Source: a virus. Taken from it: DNA of 64,000 nt. Below the pieces are notes generated by a model. The model saw only the letters and a list, made by a program, of their open reading frames with translations. It had not been told where the DNA came from and did no database searches. Positions 17,329 through 25,758 of the stretch are shown here, in pieces. Position numbers and translations under genes: made by a program. The first letter of the stretch is position 1; each line of letters starts with the position of its first letter. Location: positions 1-64,000 of the IMG/VR virus record IMGVR_UViG_3300003267_000132. One strand, written 5' to 3'.

Positions 17329-18083
17329 TTCGGCTTCCGACCCAACTGGTGCCAGAACACCCAGTGCTCTTCGTGGTCGACGGCCAGGCACATGCCGACG
17401 TAGCCGACATCGGCCATGAAGTGCAGGAGGTCGGTCGGGGTGTCGCCGTACAACTCGTCCATGAATTCGGGGTGCATCGACAGGTAGACGAGTGGCTTCA
17501 TGCCGTGTAGGAGGACCCGCGCCCCGCGCAGCACCCGCAACTCCGACCCCTCGACGTCCATGGTGATCACGTCGGGGATGATGTTGGTCTGGCGCACGAA
17601 GTCGGTCAGGGTGATCTGCGGGGTCACGTCGGTTTCTTGCGCCAGGTGCCGGAAACCATGGTCCCCGATTACCGGTAATTCGGTCGCGCACCGGGGCCAC
17701 CCCGACTCGGGATCGTGGGCGAGCAACAACAATCCGGCGTCGTCGAGCAACGCCGCATCACTCGTCGCGTCGGATGCGAACCCGACCCAGGTCGCCAGCG
17801 GGTGCCGCAAGTTGTTGGCGTCCCAGATGGCCTTGATGTTCGGCCAGACCTTGGGGTTGGGTTCGAACAGGCACACCCCCCCGTTCGGCCAAACCCACGA
17901 CGCGATGAGCGCCGAAATGTCGCCTTCCTCGGCCCCGATGTCGTACACGATGTCGCCGCGCCGAATGTTGGCGTTCATCGAGTCGAGCCGTTCGACTTCC
18001 CATCCCGTCTGCCACTCCGGCCGCGCCGCCCGGTGCTCCGGGAGCATGAGGTTCCAGCGCCCGTTGATCTTCGTGTCGATCAT
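17325..18083 (-). CDS. FkbM-family methyltransferase
   Basis: 252 aa. SAM motif DIVYDIGAEEGDISALIASW, acidic position CLFEPNP, and the FkbM-type VITMDVEGSELRVLRGA segment with a preceding LTDFVRQ. FkbM enzymes O-methylate sugars or similar hydroxyls. The ATG chosen overlaps the stop of the Pro-rich protein gene. Seven codons earlier there is another in-frame start. Part of a coupled methyltransferase-glycosyltransferase series. Confidence 0.8.
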   Translation of the reverse strand: MIDTKINGRWNLMLPEHRAARPEWQTGWEVERLDSMNANIRRGDIVYDIGAEEGDISALIASWVWPNGGVCLFEPNPKVWPNIKAIWDANNLRHPLATWVGFASDATSDAALLDDAGLLLLAHDPESGWPRCATELPVIGDHGFRHLAQETDVTPQITLTDFVRQTNIIPDVITMDVEGSELRVLRGARVLLHGMKPLVYLSMHPEFMDELYGDTPTDLLHFMADVGYVGMCLAVDHEEHWVFWHQLGRKPK

Positions 18084-18394
18084 TGCATCGGGTACCGCTC
18101 GCACTGCCAGTCAATCCAGGGCTTGTCTTCCTGGAGTTGCGCGCAGAGGCCCTTGTAGTACTCATCTTCGAACGGTCGCTGGATCGGTGGCTCAACGATT
18201 GGCGGCACATCGACCACAGGTGCAACGGTGGGTGGCGCGATGACTGGGGGAGGGGTGATTACCGGTGGTTCGACGGTCGCGGGAATGGCTTGAGGAATGA
18301 TTGCCGGGGGTTCTGCTGTCTTCGCCGACCCCGCGGGTGCGGCTGGCATGACGATGGACGCCAGCGCGACGGTCACCGCTACGACGTACTTCAT
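18080..18394 (-). CDS. Secreted Pro-rich small protein
   Basis: 104 aa. The N-terminus MKYVVAVTVALASIVMPAAP is a clear signal peptide, probably cleaved near APAGSA. Then comes a Pro/Val/Ala-rich repeat (PPVITPPPVIAPPTVAPVV, about 43-72) and a C-terminal charged tail with two Cys. Probably exported and extended across the cell wall. Function unknown. It is coupled to the nuclease gene before it and the FkbM gene after it. Confidence 0.65.
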   Translation of the reverse strand: MKYVVAVTVALASIVMPAAPAGSAKTAEPPAIIPQAIPATVEPPVITPPPVIAPPTVAPVVDVPPIVEPPIQRPFEDEYYKGLCAQLQEDKPWIDWQCERYPMQ

Positions 18395-18738
18395 CGTGGA
18401 CCTCCTGCGTAGTGGACGGCGTGACCGTCCGCGACCATCTGCTCATTGACGTTCATGCCGTCGTCCCGGATCAGCACCGCCAGATAGCGACCGTACTTCT
18501 CGCGGTGGTCCTTGATGGTCCGCACGGTAACGACCCGCTCGACCAGGTGGTTGGCGGGCGAGAGTAGTTGCACCAGATGCGACGTCGCGGCGTCACCTGC
18601 GGCCGTGCCGTGCTCAGGGGCATTGATGCCGTGCAGCCGAAGCGTCACGTCGATTCGCACGTCGAGTCCCAGGTCCAGCCGGGCATGGATCGTGTCACCG
18701 TCGACCACCCGCGTCACCTCACCCCGATACTCGTACAT
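18391..18738 (-). CDS. Thermonuclease (SNase-like)
   Basis: 115 aa. Staphylococcal-nuclease fold with VVDGDTIHARLDLG (D13, D15), LRLHGINAPEHG (R34, E42) and REKYGRYLAVL (R84), which correspond to the catalytic Arg-Glu-Arg and Ca2+-binding Asp positions. No signal peptide. The start shares an A with the stop of the glycosyltransferase gene (TGATG). It likely cleaves DNA or RNA with Ca2+. Host DNA breakdown is possible. Its place within a glycan island is unusual. Confidence 0.85.
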   Translation of the reverse strand: MYEYRGEVTRVVDGDTIHARLDLGLDVRIDVTLRLHGINAPEHGTAAGDAATSHLVQLLSPANHLVERVVTVRTIKDHREKYGRYLAVLIRDDGMNVNEQMVADGHAVHYAGGPR

Positions 18739-19709
18739 CAGATCATCCCCTCCGACCGCAGCAGGTGTTCCAGTTGCTGCATCCGCACTTCGTAGGTGTG
18801 GTGCTCCAGGACGTGGGCACGACCAGCGCGGCGGACCTCTTCTCGTTCGTCGGCATTGGCCAGGTAGTAGGCGATCGTCGCGTCGAGTTCGTCCCACTGC
18901 CCCAAGAGCCACAGCGCCAGGTGCTTGCCGTCGGTGAAATGCTCGTCAATCCCGTCGACCCAGGGATGGACCAGGAATCCGCCCCGCCCGAGGGTTTCGG
19001 GGATGCGGTCGGACCAGTAGCGGGCCAGCGGTCCATCGCCGCGGGGGATCAGGCAGGAGTCTCCGACGACGACCTTGGTCGACGCGTAGACGGCGTTGAG
19101 CAGCGCGCCGCGGACGGGCTGGTTGGGGTGCGCTGGCCAGAACCGCGCGTTCCATCGGGTGCGCAGATGTTCGACGAGTCGGGGTCGATGGGTCCACTCC
19201 GGGTGGTAGCCGCCCCGCCATGATCCGACAAACGCCACGTCGGCAGCCAGCGCGGCGCGCGGCTCCTGCGGTCGGCAGTCGAACCCGGCGACGGCTGGTG
19301 GGAACCAGCGGTGATTGATCCCCACCCTGCGCCACTCGTCGTCGTGCCCGCCATCCGCAGTACACAGCAGGTTGACGCGGAAGAACGGCTCGACCGAAAT
19401 CTGGTCTTGGCGGTCCAGCCCCCACCATCGATCCAGGTGATAGCCGACGGTCGGCACGCTGTGGTCCCGCAGGACCTCGATCATCTGATGACGCTCGTCC
19501 AGCGTCCCCCCGGAAACGGCAAGGCCGTACGTTTGCGTCCACAGCAGGAAGTCGGCGTTGACCGCCATGACCGCGGACGGCACGTCGACGGCGCGGATCT
19601 CCCCTTCCTGCAAGCGGATGACGTCGTGGCCGAGCGTTTCCAGAGCTTCGGCGATGTGGCTCTCGGTCGAGAACGTCGGGCGGTGGTTGCCCAGGTAGGC
19701 GACTATCAC
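18738..19709 (-). CDS. GT-B glycosyltransferase (CgeB-like)
   Basis: About 323 aa from a GTG (VIVAYLGNHRP). An ATG at 19751 would add 14 residues. Features include VIVAYLGNH with FSTESHIAEALETLGHDV, a central VAFVGSWRGGYHPEW, then PETLGRGGFLVHPWVDG and a final acidic patch before AGRAHVLEHHTYEVRMQQLEH. These match the glycosyltransferase-1-2 / CgeB type of GT-B enzymes. First gene of the minus-strand glycan set, facing away from two plus-strand genes with only about 40 bases between. Confidence 0.75.
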   Translation of the reverse strand: MIVAYLGNHRPTFSTESHIAEALETLGHDVIRLQEGEIRAVDVPSAVMAVNADFLLWTQTYGLAVSGGTLDERHQMIEVLRDHSVPTVGYHLDRWWGLDRQDQISVEPFFRVNLLCTADGGHDDEWRRVGINHRWFPPAVAGFDCRPQEPRAALAADVAFVGSWRGGYHPEWTHRPRLVEHLRTRWNARFWPAHPNQPVRGALLNAVYASTKVVVGDSCLIPRGDGPLARYWSDRIPETLGRGGFLVHPWVDGIDEHFTDGKHLALWLLGQWDELDATIAYYLANADEREEVRRAGRAHVLEHHTYEVRMQQLEHLLRSEGMI

Positions 19710-19750
19710 GCCGGGCAGACTAACCGGCCTGAGGTCCGCGCAGGGGGACA

Positions 19751-20083
19751 ATGCTGGCGGTACCGTTCGCGGTCATGGCAGCCACTCGCGTCAAGCACGG
19801 CACACTCGTCGCGAACCAGATCGACACGGTGTCGTTCGACTTCCGGTACCGCACGGTCGAAGTCGTCAACCTCGACAGCAGCGCCCGCATCTACTTCACG
19901 ACCGACGGGTCGGCACCAAGCGTGGCCGGGGATGACGTCGATGTCGTCCCCCCGTCATCGGCCCTGCGTGTCGTGGTCGGACGACAGTCCGGTGGCCCAG
20001 CGACGCAGGGAACGACGGTGAAGTTGGTCTCGACCGGCACCCCTGCATACAGCGTCAGCGGTGACGACGAGTCGTCGGAATGA
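19751..20083 (+). CDS. Small beta-rich virion-type protein (plus strand)
   Basis: 110 aa. The ATG at 19751 has a good Shine-Dalgarno (AGGGGG) just upstream. A second in-frame ATG at 19775 is an alternative. The sequence TVSFDFRYRTVEVVNLDSS followed by IYFTTDGSAPSVAGDD looks like a small beta-sandwich decoration protein. It overlaps the next plus-strand gene by 4 bases. Function unknown. Confidence 0.65.
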   Translation: MLAVPFAVMAATRVKHGTLVANQIDTVSFDFRYRTVEVVNLDSSARIYFTTDGSAPSVAGDDVDVVPPSSALRVVVGRQSGGPATQGTTVKLVSTGTPAYSVSGDDESSE

Positions 20084-20835
20084 CACCCGAGCGCAGGTTC
20101 CTGGGTGGCGGTGGCGGTGCCGCTGGCGCGCTCGTCCCGGCACTGTCGAGCTACGCCTACCGCGGCATCGTCGGAACCTTCGCGGTGTCCGCCAGCGAGC
20201 AGACGATCTACACCGTGCCCAGCGGCAAGAAGGCGCTTCTGTTTCGACTCCAGTACTTCTACTCGTCGGGCACGCCGTCACCGCTTGTTTATCTGGTGCC
20301 CAGCGGCCAGTCAGCCAACGATCCGAACAACAAGGCGTCGACGCCGTCACTTAGTGCTGGCCCGTCCAACCCGTCGGCGGACCTGTACTCGGTCCTGTCG
20401 GCGGGCGACACCGTGCAGGTCAACACGCAGAGCTTCAACGCCAGCAGCCTGAACTACGCACTCAACGTCATCGAGTTCCCGTCCAGTGAGCCGATGTTCG
20501 GCGTGTTTCGTTCCCAGCTTGCATCCGGTGCCGACAACACCGTCTACACCGTTCCGACCGGCAAGAGCGCCCTCGTCGCCCCGATCATCGAGCCGGTCCT
20601 GCGTGCCGGGTGGGTCTACAACAACGCGGTGTCTTCGCAGGCGCTCCGCTGGAAGGTGACACCCAGCGGCGGGTCACTCACTCAGATCCGCAGCGACACC
20701 TACGGATCGAAGGCGACCGGCTCGCCTCTCAACGTGTCATTCCCGGCTGGTCTCACTTTGGGGGCTGGTGACGCGCTGGTCGTAAATCCGAACGGCAGCG
20801 GGTTCAACGTCTGGCTCGTCGGCTTGGAGCACTGA
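20080..20835 (+). CDS. Virion surface protein with duplicated YTVPxGK module (plus strand)
   Basis: 251 aa. Gly-rich N-terminus, then two copies of a beta module marked by IYTVPSGKKALLFRLQ (about residue 43) and VYTVPTGKSALVAPI (about 153). The same motif recurs in the protein encoded at 32157-33128, so these are probably related capsid or tail decoration domains. It ends LTLGAGDALVVNPNGSG, a common closing strand of phage decoration proteins. It is one of few rightward genes and converges with the minus-strand genes. Confidence 0.7.
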   Translation: MTPERRFLGGGGGAAGALVPALSSYAYRGIVGTFAVSASEQTIYTVPSGKKALLFRLQYFYSSGTPSPLVYLVPSGQSANDPNNKASTPSLSAGPSNPSADLYSVLSAGDTVQVNTQSFNASSLNYALNVIEFPSSEPMFGVFRSQLASGADNTVYTVPTGKSALVAPIIEPVLRAGWVYNNAVSSQALRWKVTPSGGSLTQIRSDTYGSKATGSPLNVSFPAGLTLGAGDALVVNPNGSGFNVWLVGLEH

Positions 20836-21031
20836 TACGTCCCACTGCCGGTGCGGGCACGGCTGGCGGTCGCACGCTGGACGGTGGTGCTGGCGGTGCG
20901 GTGATGAATGCCTGCCACCCGATCAGGACTTCGACTCCGAAGAAGGTGACCCGCCACCGCCAGTTCCGAAGGATGGTCAGGTGTGGCGCGGACGCAGGAA
21001 GACAACCCCCCGCTACGAGTCGGGTGACCAC
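20804..21031 (-). CDS. Small hypothetical protein (possible)
   Basis: A 75-codon frame from a GTG inside the end of the Cys-rich gene. A central RNWRWRVTFFGVEVLIGWQ stretch has real-protein character and is followed by a Pro/Ala-rich tail. Its stop overlaps the 3' end of the convergent plus-strand gene by about 30 bases. Uncertain. Confidence 0.35.
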   Translation of the reverse strand: MVTRLVAGGCLPASAPHLTILRNWRWRVTFFGVEVLIGWQAFITAPPAPPSSVRPPAVPAPAVGRISAPSRRARR

Positions 21032-21177
21032 TCGTCGAACATCTGACAGGGGCATCCCGGCGACTTGCATGGCACCCGGTCCCAGTGACCCCGCTCGTAG
21101 TTCCAGACCAGGTGCGCCGACCGCCTATGCCAGCAGGCTTGGCACAGTTCCCAGGGGTGGACGTTGCGGTCAGTCAC
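21013..21177 (-). CDS. Zinc-knuckle-like microprotein
   Basis: 54 aa starting at a GTG that overlaps the end of the adaptor gene. Contains CQACWHRRSAH and CKSPGCPCQMF, two Cys/His pairs that could bind one zinc. Typical of the very small actinophage proteins with CxxC pairs. Function unknown. Confidence 0.65.
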   Translation of the reverse strand: MTDRNVHPWELCQACWHRRSAHLVWNYERGHWDRVPCKSPGCPCQMFDEWSPDS

Positions 21178-22312
21178 CAGTCCGACGGACCCGACGACCC
21201 TTGTCCGGACGCAGCACCGTCGACCGCCGCGACAGCTTGTTCGGGTTCACCGAACGCAGGAACAGGTCGACTTCGTACAGCCCCGTCTTACCTTCGTCCA
21301 AGAAGGCCATCGGGTCGAGCACGACCGCCGTCACACCCTGGCGGGTGATCTGGGTGACCCGCTCCGGCAGGTTGCACGCTCCGACCGTCTCCGGCTGACA
21401 TGCCAGCGCCAGTTCGCATCCCAGCCGCGCCGCGGCGCGCATCCCCGCCACCGGCGGGGGCTGGCCGTACAGGAAGGTGACCTCCCACGTCCCGACTTCG
21501 GTCGTCGGAAGGTCCATCCGCTGGCAGCACGGCCACCCCTGCGCGTTCCCGTTCGCGTCGGCCAGACGCACCAGGTAGCGGTCGTCGTCCACGCGGTACT
21601 CCGACGACGGCAGCACGACTCCATCCATGCGGACTTCGGTCACCCGCTGGATCGGATACGCGCCAAGGGTGATCTCGGCGATCGAGCCGCACCCGGTGCG
21701 TTCGGTCCGATTGCAGGAGCAGAACCCCCACGACGGCGACCAACTCCAAGAGCCAGGAACGGGCCAGTAGGTCCCGTAGGGTGAGTAGGCCGGAATCGGG
21801 CGGCCCCGGTCGCCAGAAGCGTGCTGCGCGCAGGGACGGACCGTCGCCTGGCAGGTGCCGGGGAACTGGCGGCCCGACAGCTGGAACAGCACGTCGCTGG
21901 CCGCTTGCAGGCAGTCCATGAGCAGCAGCGAGTCGAAGGCGTAGTCGTCGCATGGTGTGCATACGTCGGTCGTCGTCGCCCACGGCTCGCACGTGAATGC
22001 GCCGGGCGACTGGAAGCTGATCGACCCGCCGTCGACCACGTCCCACTGTTCGTTGTCACAGACCGACACGCCGTTGATCACGCCGCACCAGTGGGCCGTC
22101 CACGCCCCCAGGGGAGCGAGGGCCGGGACCGAGTAGCTGTACTCGTAATGGCCAAGCGACAAGAAGGTAGGGGTGACCGGCCCGACAATCAGGACGTTGT
22201 TGGGGTCGAAGATCTGGATGGTCGGGTTGACCGGCGCGACCAGCGCCCCGGTGCCGTCGCGGTAGAACGCGTCAAGCACGATGGTGTTGCCGCGGGCGAC
22301 TCGCTGGCTCAT
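21170..22312 (-). CDS. Head-to-tail adaptor-like protein with Ig-like N-terminus
   Basis: 380 aa. Residues 1-105 look like an Ig-type beta-domain (VLDAFYRDGTGALVAPVNP, APLGAWTAHW). The rest is rich in Cys and Trp, with helical DYAFDSLLLMDCLQAASDVLFQL and AARLGCELALAC segments as in phage adaptor proteins. Large Cys-rich adaptors of this type occur in actinophages, but the identification is tentative. Its end overlaps the zinc-knuckle gene. Confidence 0.5.
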   Translation of the reverse strand: MSQRVARGNTIVLDAFYRDGTGALVAPVNPTIQIFDPNNVLIVGPVTPTFLSLGHYEYSYSVPALAPLGAWTAHWCGVINGVSVCDNEQWDVVDGGSISFQSPGAFTCEPWATTTDVCTPCDDYAFDSLLLMDCLQAASDVLFQLSGRQFPGTCQATVRPCAQHASGDRGRPIPAYSPYGTYWPVPGSWSWSPSWGFCSCNRTERTGCGSIAEITLGAYPIQRVTEVRMDGVVLPSSEYRVDDDRYLVRLADANGNAQGWPCCQRMDLPTTEVGTWEVTFLYGQPPPVAGMRAAARLGCELALACQPETVGACNLPERVTQITRQGVTAVVLDPMAFLDEGKTGLYEVDLFLRSVNPNKLSRRSTVLRPDKGRRVRRTGD

Positions 22313-22602
22313 GTCCGCGCCACGTCGCAGCTCTTACACGGACAGTCGCAGGCCCCTTCATGGGTGACCATCGTCATCGCGCAGTAGTGGCGCGCCACCT
22401 GTCGAATCATGGCTTCGGTGACCTCGACGATGGTCCCGCTTTCGTCTCGCACGTACAGCATCAGGTTCAAGCCGTCGCCGTACCGGTACTTCAACTGGTT
22501 CAGGCAGTCGCCGCAGTGCATACAGACCGCCAGGTAGCTCGGTGACGCGCCAAGGTCCTGGATCTGCAGCATCCCGATCCCGGGAACGGGAATCTCACCC
22601 AC
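22309..22602 (-). CDS. Cys-rich small protein
   Basis: 97 aa with CMHCGDC in the middle and CDCPCKSCD near the C-terminus, separated by a helix ending in HYC. Two zinc-binding clusters are likely. Its stop overlaps the adaptor gene start (ATGA). Role unknown. Confidence 0.65.
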   Translation of the reverse strand: MGEIPVPGIGMLQIQDLGASPSYLAVCMHCGDCLNQLKYRYGDGLNLMLYVRDESGTIVEVTEAMIRQVARHYCAMTMVTHEGACDCPCKSCDVART

Positions 22603-22611
22603 GATGCGATC

Positions 22612-22806
22612 CTACGCTGGCGCGCAGGGTCCGTACGTCTGCTGCTCCATGACGTCCAGACCCTCCAGTCGCTGCATAGTGTGAAGGCCACCGACGACCT
22701 CAATCCGCCAGGTCGCATCCGGCAGCATGAACATCTGGCCGCACCCTGGGCAGAAGTCTTCGACTCGGGCGCTCAGGTCGATGGGGACCGGCTCCACCTC
22801 GGGCAT
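22612..22806 (-). CDS. Zinc-ribbon-like small protein
   Basis: 64 aa. The ATG at 22806 has a strong GAGGAGG Shine-Dalgarno at good spacing, so it is preferred over an upstream in-frame start at 22830. CPGCGQMFMLPDATWRIEV followed by a late YGPC suggests a treble-clef or ribbon. Function unknown. Confidence 0.65.
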   Translation of the reverse strand: MPEVEPVPIDLSARVEDFCPGCGQMFMLPDATWRIEVVGGLHTMQRLEGLDVMEQQTYGPCAPA

Positions 22807-22820
22807 CTTCCGCTTCCTCC

Positions 22821-23153
22821 TCAGCCGCACAACCGCGCGCCGTCAATGTCCAGTGCGGTGATGTCCGGGTTGAGCAGCGTCCGGGTTTCCCGCCCCTGCC
22901 GATCGATCTCGATCGTCGCGACGACCACACCCCGCGCATTCACACCTTCGTAGGCAACTTCGTCACCGCGGCGGAGAAAGACCTCGATCCAGCCGTCCGG
23001 GTACACCGGATAGCCGGTCGACGGCCGCACACCGGGTGCGCCCCAGTAGGTCGTGTCGCCACCCACCGATGTCAGGTACGTCACGACTCCCGGTGGGTCG
23101 CTTTCCAGCAGCGGCAGCGTGCGTACACCCGGCCTGGGTACCGGCACCTTCAC
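22821..23153 (-). CDS. Hypothetical beta-rich protein
   Basis: 110 aa, predicted mostly beta (VVTYLTSVGGDTTYWGAPG, WIEVFLRRGDEVAYEGVNARG). It is coupled to the methyltransferase gene upstream by a 4-base overlap. No recognisable family. A structural or glycan-related role is possible from its neighbours. Confidence 0.6.
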   Translation of the reverse strand: MKVPVPRPGVRTLPLLESDPPGVVTYLTSVGGDTTYWGAPGVRPSTGYPVYPDGWIEVFLRRGDEVAYEGVNARGVVVATIEIDRQGRETRTLLNPDITALDIDGARLCG

Positions 23154-23740
23154 CGCTTGACCGCCTGCATCTGCACGACCATGTCGGACACCACGTTCAC
23201 ATAATGGCGGATCGCGAACTCCCGGTCGCGGTCTTCAGCCCGGTCCCACGGCTCGTTGAGCATCAGGTCCATGCTGGCGATCTTGAAGTCGGCAACGATT
23301 GGGTAGTGGTCGAGCCGCTGCGATTCCCGCCACTGGCGCTGCACGTACAGGTAGCTGGCTTCGCTCATAGCGCGCAGATGAGTCGGGTCCTGCCAACAGC
23401 GGACCGATGTCCAGTACGGGTGAATCATGGTGACGTGCGCGCCGTGGTTGCAGACCCGCCATAGCTCGTTCCAGAACTTGACGAGGTCGGGGACGTGCTC
23501 GACGAAGTGGGAGCAGTAGACCTGACCGACCGAGTCATCCTTGAACGGCCATGGCGTCGAGAACAGGTCGGCCTGGACGTAACCGGGATCGTCAGCGGGC
23601 CACGCGTTCGGGATCACGATGTCGACGCCGGTAAACCCCGGCTGGCGGTTCTGGCCACACCCCAGGTCCAGCCGCCATGCATCCTTGTCGATCACCAAGT
23701 AGGTGCCGTTATCCGTTGCGGCGACAGCAGTCGGGTTCAC
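23150..23740 (-). CDS. Class I methyltransferase
   Basis: 196 aa, GTG start overlapping the upstream stop. Motif I is DLGCGQNRQPGFTGVDI. The acidic residue follows in TGVDIV, and YCSHFVEHVPDLVKFWNELWRV matches motif IV of SAM-dependent methyltransferases of the UbiE/DUF sugar type. It sits among surface-protein and glycosyltransferase genes. Probable sugar or small-molecule substrate. Confidence 0.75.
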   Translation of the reverse strand: MNPTAVAATDNGTYLVIDKDAWRLDLGCGQNRQPGFTGVDIVIPNAWPADDPGYVQADLFSTPWPFKDDSVGQVYCSHFVEHVPDLVKFWNELWRVCNHGAHVTMIHPYWTSVRCWQDPTHLRAMSEASYLYVQRQWRESQRLDHYPIVADFKIASMDLMLNEPWDRAEDRDREFAIRHYVNVVSDMVVQMQAVKR

Positions 23741-24051
23741 GCGACGACCGTCATATCGAGTGGTTCGGCGTAACGCATTCCCGGCGCGATGTCAGCGTGG
23801 CGGCCCGCACTGCATTCGTGGACCGACGCGCGTTTGAACACATACGGGTCGCCGGTCGACGGGTCCTTCGCGCAGAAGTCGATAGCCGCCATCCGTCGAT
23901 CCTGGTCGAACTCGACCACGGTGCGCGCCCACTGCGGTCGCCGGTCCAGCGGTTGGTGCAGTTCACCGTGAGCGTCACATTCGGTGCATGACCAAGCGAC
24001 GACGGCAGCGTCTTCGCCGGTCATCTCGACCGTCAGGGTAAGGCCGGTCAT
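23737..24051 (-). CDS. Small Cys-containing protein
   Basis: 104 aa. CTECDAHGELH (about 22-32) with later Cys residues at about 60 and 80 could form one zinc site. Mixed alpha/beta. It overlaps genes on both sides by 4 bases. Function unknown. Confidence 0.6.
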   Translation of the reverse strand: MTGLTLTVEMTGEDAAVVAWSCTECDAHGELHQPLDRRPQWARTVVEFDQDRRMAAIDFCAKDPSTGDPYVFKRASVHECSAGRHADIAPGMRYAEPLDMTVVA

Positions 24052-24254
24052 TCGCCGGGCGGGGTGCCCGCGTGTTCATGGACGACTTCGCCGTCCCACT
24101 GAAACGTGATCGTGCCGTCGTCGTCGAGCGTCGCAGTCCACCGTTCCCAGTCGGTGTCGATGATGTCCGCCCATGCCCCACACTCGCTGCACGTGAACCG
24201 CGTGAAACCGAGCAGCGGGGGTGTGATTGGCGCTGGCGCTGCGTTGAGTTCCAT
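24048..24254 (-). CDS. Small zinc-binding-type protein
   Basis: 68 aa. FTCSECGAWADIIDT is a CxxC pair followed by a short beta-sheet region (TATLDDDGTITFQWDG) and an EHAG end. The ATG shares its A with the preceding stop (TGATG). Unknown role. Confidence 0.6.
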   Translation of the reverse strand: MELNAAPAPITPPLLGFTRFTCSECGAWADIIDTDWERWTATLDDDGTITFQWDGEVVHEHAGTPPGE

Positions 24255-24967
24255 CACGTTCCCGTCCACTGCGTCCGCGTCTCGACGGTGATGTCGTACG
24301 CCTTGGAGTTGAAGTCGAGGATGAATCCGCTGAGCATGGAGAATAGCGACGACGCCGAGTTCGCCGCGGAACCGCTGCCGCTGTTCGTGTTGTTGTGCAG
24401 CCCGTAGCGCCGGTGAATCTGGTCGGACGACGTCGGGGTGAAGTTCGTGTCGGTGATCTGGAAGCTGGCCGTGATGGTGCCGGTGTTGCCCGACAGACCG
24501 TATGACGGGCCTGAAACGAACGTGTTGGTGACGAATCGCACGAAGTGGGTCGTGGCGTTGGTGCCGGTGTTGAACTGGTGGGTCGAGTTCGCGACCGCCG
24601 CCGTCCCGGAGTCCACCCCGCCACCGACGACGCCGCCTGCGTTGGATGACGTGCCGCCGCCGCCAGGAATGTTCGACATCTGGAATGTGCGCCGGGCTGC
24701 GATCTCCAAGCCGCTGTTGACGGCGAGGTTGTGTTCGGCGGGCAGGTAGAGCGCGCCGTCATAGATCAGCGGGTCGCGTCCGAACCAGTCCAGTTCAACG
24801 GCGTCGACGAGTTCCTTCAGCGTCGAACGTCCGTCGACTGGCTTGATGCGCGCACCGAAGACGACGCCCTTGTCGACACCGCCCTGACGCATCTCGGCGC
24901 GGACCGTCGCTTCCGCTTCGGCCCAGGCCCCGGCGATGCGGTCAAGGACTCCTACGTCGTCTCGCAT
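24254..24967 (-). CDS. Virion-associated Gly/Ser/Thr-rich protein
   Basis: 237 aa. A helical N-terminus (about 1-55), then a Gly-rich stretch (about 100-120), then a Thr/Ser/Asn-rich beta domain with alternating hydrophobic strands. Such composition is typical of tail or capsid appendages. It is preceded by the GT2-type glycosyltransferase gene, whose end it overlaps by 16 bases, so it could be a glycosylation substrate (inference). Confidence 0.55.
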   Translation of the reverse strand: MRDDVGVLDRIAGAWAEAEATVRAEMRQGGVDKGVVFGARIKPVDGRSTLKELVDAVELDWFGRDPLIYDGALYLPAEHNLAVNSGLEIAARRTFQMSNIPGGGGTSSNAGGVVGGGVDSGTAAVANSTHQFNTGTNATTHFVRFVTNTFVSGPSYGLSGNTGTITASFQITDTNFTPTSSDQIHRRYGLHNNTNSGSGSAANSASSLFSMLSGFILDFNSKAYDITVETRTQWTGT

Positions 24968-25758
24968 GGCTGTGCTCCTTCGCAGCCAGGGCAGTGCCCC
25001 GGTGAGTCCTCATGGAAGCCGTGGTGCTCGCAGAACCAGCCGTCGCGGGTCGCGACGCGCAGGTAGCCGGTGAAATGTCCGCGGTGGATGGGCAGGACCG
25101 CCATGTGGGCGCACTCGATGTCGGGGAGTGCCCATACGTCGATCCCCATGTCGCGCACGCGGTCGAAGAACCAGACGTCTTCACCCATCGCTTCGCCGTT
25201 GCGCGGGTCGATGTTCTGCACGAACCACAACTCGTCGTCGAACTTGTCGCGCATGTTGCGGAGCAGGTCGATCCGCATGAGCACCGCACCCAGCCCGAGA
25301 CCCCCGACGCGGCATGGGTTGGGTTCGTCGACGATGCCCCAGTAGGGGCGGATCTTCTTCGGTTCCTCCGGGGGCCAGAGCCACGTGACCGGCTCGAACG
25401 GCGGGTGCTTCTTGTAGTACACGCCGCCGCACACCTGCTCCCCGGAATCGAGCAGGAACCGCGCCATCGCCGCGACCCCGGCAGGTGGGATGCAGGTGTC
25501 CTGGTCGGTCCACATCACCAAGTCGGCGTTGGACCCGCAGGCGAAGCGGGCAAGACTGTTGCGGGACACGTCGATATACGGCATCCCGCCATCTTGCGCG
25601 TCGATGTCGAACCCTTCATGCAGGGTGCGGATCTTGACCGCGGTGTCGGCCATGTCGGCTGGCGGGAAGGTTCCGCCATAGAGCGGGCGGACGAACAGGA
25701 TCTTGGCGATACCCGGCGTCCGTTCCGGCGGGTCGGCAGGCGCTTCCAAGAAGTTCAT
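24952..25758 (-). CDS. GT2-like glycosyltransferase
   Basis: 268 aa. A GT-A fold signature: KILFVRPLYGGTFPP at the start, LVMWTDQDTCIPPAG with a DxD-like DQD (85-87) for metal and nucleotide-sugar binding, and GEDVWFFDRVRDMGI near residue 195 as the acceptor-side acidic motif. The C-terminus carries CEHHGF and HCPGCEG, likely a zinc ribbon. Predicted to transfer a sugar to a virion or host glycan. Confidence 0.75.
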   Translation of the reverse strand: MNFLEAPADPPERTPGIAKILFVRPLYGGTFPPADMADTAVKIRTLHEGFDIDAQDGGMPYIDVSRNSLARFACGSNADLVMWTDQDTCIPPAGVAAMARFLLDSGEQVCGGVYYKKHPPFEPVTWLWPPEEPKKIRPYWGIVDEPNPCRVGGLGLGAVLMRIDLLRNMRDKFDDELWFVQNIDPRNGEAMGEDVWFFDRVRDMGIDVWALPDIECAHMAVLPIHRGHFTGYLRVATRDGWFCEHHGFHEDSPGHCPGCEGAQPCETT

